From NCBI RefSeq assembly GCF_002982075.1, contig NZ_PUEJ01000009.1:221122-285121 (forward strand): a DNA stretch of 64,000 bases, given 5' to 3'. The notes under the pieces were generated by a model. It was given only the letters and a program-made list of their open reading frames with translations, did no database searches and was not told the origin of the DNA. Shown here piece by piece: positions 63,381 through 64,000 of this stretch. Both the position numbers and the translations under genes were made by a program. Source of the DNA: Labrys okinawensis. Its GTDB lineage: Bacteria; Pseudomonadota; Alphaproteobacteria; Rhizobiales; Labraceae. Position 1 is the stretch's first letter. Each line of letters begins with the position of its first letter.

Positions 63381-63438
63381 GGTTTTTGGAGCGGGCGATG
63401 GGAATCGAACCCACGACATTCAGCTTGGGAAGCTGACG
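63381..63438 (-). repeat. Right attachment site within tRNA-Gly(CCC)
   Basis: 58 bases identical to 40274-40331. They comprise the tRNA from the anticodon arm to the CCA end and six bases downstream of the gene. Together the two copies define the ends of the island. Confidence 0.93.
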
Positions 63439-63461
63439 TTCTACCTCTGAACTACGCCCGC
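63387..63461 (-). tRNA. tRNA-Gly(CCC)
   Basis: Complete cloverleaf on the minus strand with encoded CCA. The acceptor stem is GCGGGCG/CGCCCGC, discriminator T and T loop TTCGATT. The anticodon loop TTCCCAA closed by TCAGC/GCTGA gives anticodon CCC, glycine. Its 3' part is the right attachment site of the island, and the integration left the gene intact. Confidence 0.95.
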
Positions 63462-63538
63462 ACAGATTGCTGCGATCTTGTAGCCTGTTTCTCGGGCGTG
63501 GATCAAGGCCGCCCATATGCTTTTCGTTGGATGTGACA

Positions 63539-63561
63539 AGGCCCGGCACAAGGCCGGGCCT
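63539..63561. terminator. Hairpin after the nitroreductase gene
   Basis: AGGCCCGGC pairs with GCCGGGCCT around a five-base loop. It lies beyond the end of the minus-strand nitroreductase gene and before the tRNA-Gly. There is no T run on either side, so termination strength is uncertain. Confidence 0.5.
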
Positions 63562-63623
63562 GACGCTCTCGTCATCATTGGCTTATCGTGCCGGTTCGCG
63601 GCGGCAGCAGCGATCGCCGACCC

Positions 63624-64000
63624 TCAGCTGAAGACCTTGAAGCGGTCATTGTCGTTCATGAAGCTCTTCTCGGGGAAGGGCTGTTCGTTGGAGCCGAAGG
63701 GCATCTGGGCGCGCAGCTTCCAGGATTTCGGCACATTCCATTCCTTCTGCACGGCCTCGTCGACCAGCGGCGCGTAATGCTGCAGGCTGGCGCCGATGCC
63801 ATGCTCGGCCAGGGCCGTCCATACGGCGAACTGAGCCATGCCGCCGGACTGCTCGGAGAAAGCGGGGAAGGCATCGGCATAGAGCGGGAATTTCTCCTGC
63901 AGGCTCTTCACCACGTCCTGGTCCTCGAAGAACAGCACGGTACCGGCGCCGGCGGCGAAGGAATCCATCTTGGCCTCGGTCGAGGCGAAGCTGTCGGCCG
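63624..64000 (-). CDS. Nitroreductase family protein, C-terminal part
   Basis: The gene enters from the right edge; about 125 residues are visible. GAGTVLFFEDQDVVKSLQEKFPLYADAFPAFSEQSGGMAQFAVWTALAEHGIGASLQHY is typical of the NfsB-like/nitroreductase FMN fold, including the helix that contacts FMN, and the gene ends NDNDRFKVFS. It lies on the host side of the island's right end. Its start and remaining FMN-binding residues are outside the window. Confidence 0.85.
   Translation of the reverse strand, partial: ADSFASTEAKMDSFAAGAGTVLFFEDQDVVKSLQEKFPLYADAFPAFSEQSGGMAQFAVWTALAEHGIGASLQHYAPLVDEAVQKEWNVPKSWKLRAQMPFGSNEQPFPEKSFMNDNDRFKVFS

Larger units (their letters stand above)
40274..63438. mobile_element. 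Integrated phage-like genomic island in tRNA-Gly(CCC)
   Basis: A 23.2-kb insertion bounded by perfect 58-bp direct repeats of the tRNA-Gly(CCC) 3' portion. A tyrosine integrase lies at the left end, and matching tandem arm-type repeats lie inside both ends. Contents are an excisionase-like HTH protein, helicase, part of a phage tail module, defence-like AT-rich cargo, an XRE regulator and a second recombinase. Base composition is lower in GC and more variable than in the host flanks. No large terminase, portal or major capsid gene is recognisable, so it is either a degraded prophage or a satellite-type element. Confidence 0.9.

Overview
The window is high-GC chromosomal DNA from an alphaproteobacterium, most likely a Hyphomicrobiales (Rhizobiales) soil or plant-associated lineage. 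This rests on the ATP-dependent ligase plus nuclease pair, the DUF6460-like membrane protein, dense catabolic ABC-transporter operons each with its own GntR/IclR/MarR regulator, and GC-rich codon use. The genus cannot be fixed from this sequence alone.

Layout, 1-39.8 kb (host chromosome). 0-2.2 kb: end of a ligase-associated exonuclease, an ATP-dependent DNA ligase and a small membrane protein. 2.2-7.5 kb: an IclR-regulated catabolic locus (HpcH/HpaI aldolase, cupin, DUF6282 hydrolase, MFS transporter), with two matching operators flanking the regulator gene. 7.5-8.9 kb: a MATE exporter. 9-25.2 kb: a large amine/peptide uptake and degradation region. It holds a dipeptide-type ABC transporter, two FAD amine oxidases, a class III aminotransferase, a glutamine-synthetase-like ligase, three SDRs, an acetylpolyamine amidohydrolase, and MarR and GntR regulators. 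Repeated operators tie the genes into two regulons. 25.5-27.6 kb: L-rhamnonate dehydratase divergent from an SDR. 28-29 kb: a second acetylpolyamine-amidohydrolase-like gene. 29.9-39.6 kb: an amino-sugar locus (NagA, SIS deaminase, HutC-type GntR, BadF kinase) divergent from a sugar ABC transporter and a threonine-dehydratase-like enzyme, with two inverted operators between the two arms.

40.27-63.44 kb is an integrated mobile island. It is bounded by a perfect 58-bp direct repeat of the 3' part of tRNA-Gly(CCC); the complete tRNA is at the right end. The tyrosine integrase is next to the left end, and identical tandem arm-type sites lie just inside both ends. The island carries an excisionase-like HTH protein, a RepA-like hexameric helicase followed by iteron-like repeats, and some phage structural genes (ClpP-like protease, Mu P-like hub, tape measure with a lytic-type domain, tail fibre). 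I found no large terminase, portal or major capsid gene. Visibly AT-rich cargo interrupts it: a SIR2-domain protein, and an unrecognised two-gene cassette (soluble protein plus four-helix membrane protein) that is the best candidate for an undescribed defence-type system. The right end holds DUF3892 and DUF2513 proteins, a tyrosine recombinase with an N-terminal HTH-like region, an XRE regulator with operators, and a tRNA-like gene with an eight-base anticodon loop.

The last 0.4 kb is host chromosome again (3' part of a nitroreductase-family gene). Start codons were chosen by Shine-Dalgarno match, family length and overlap with neighbours. Functions are assigned from motifs and remembered families, not database searches.
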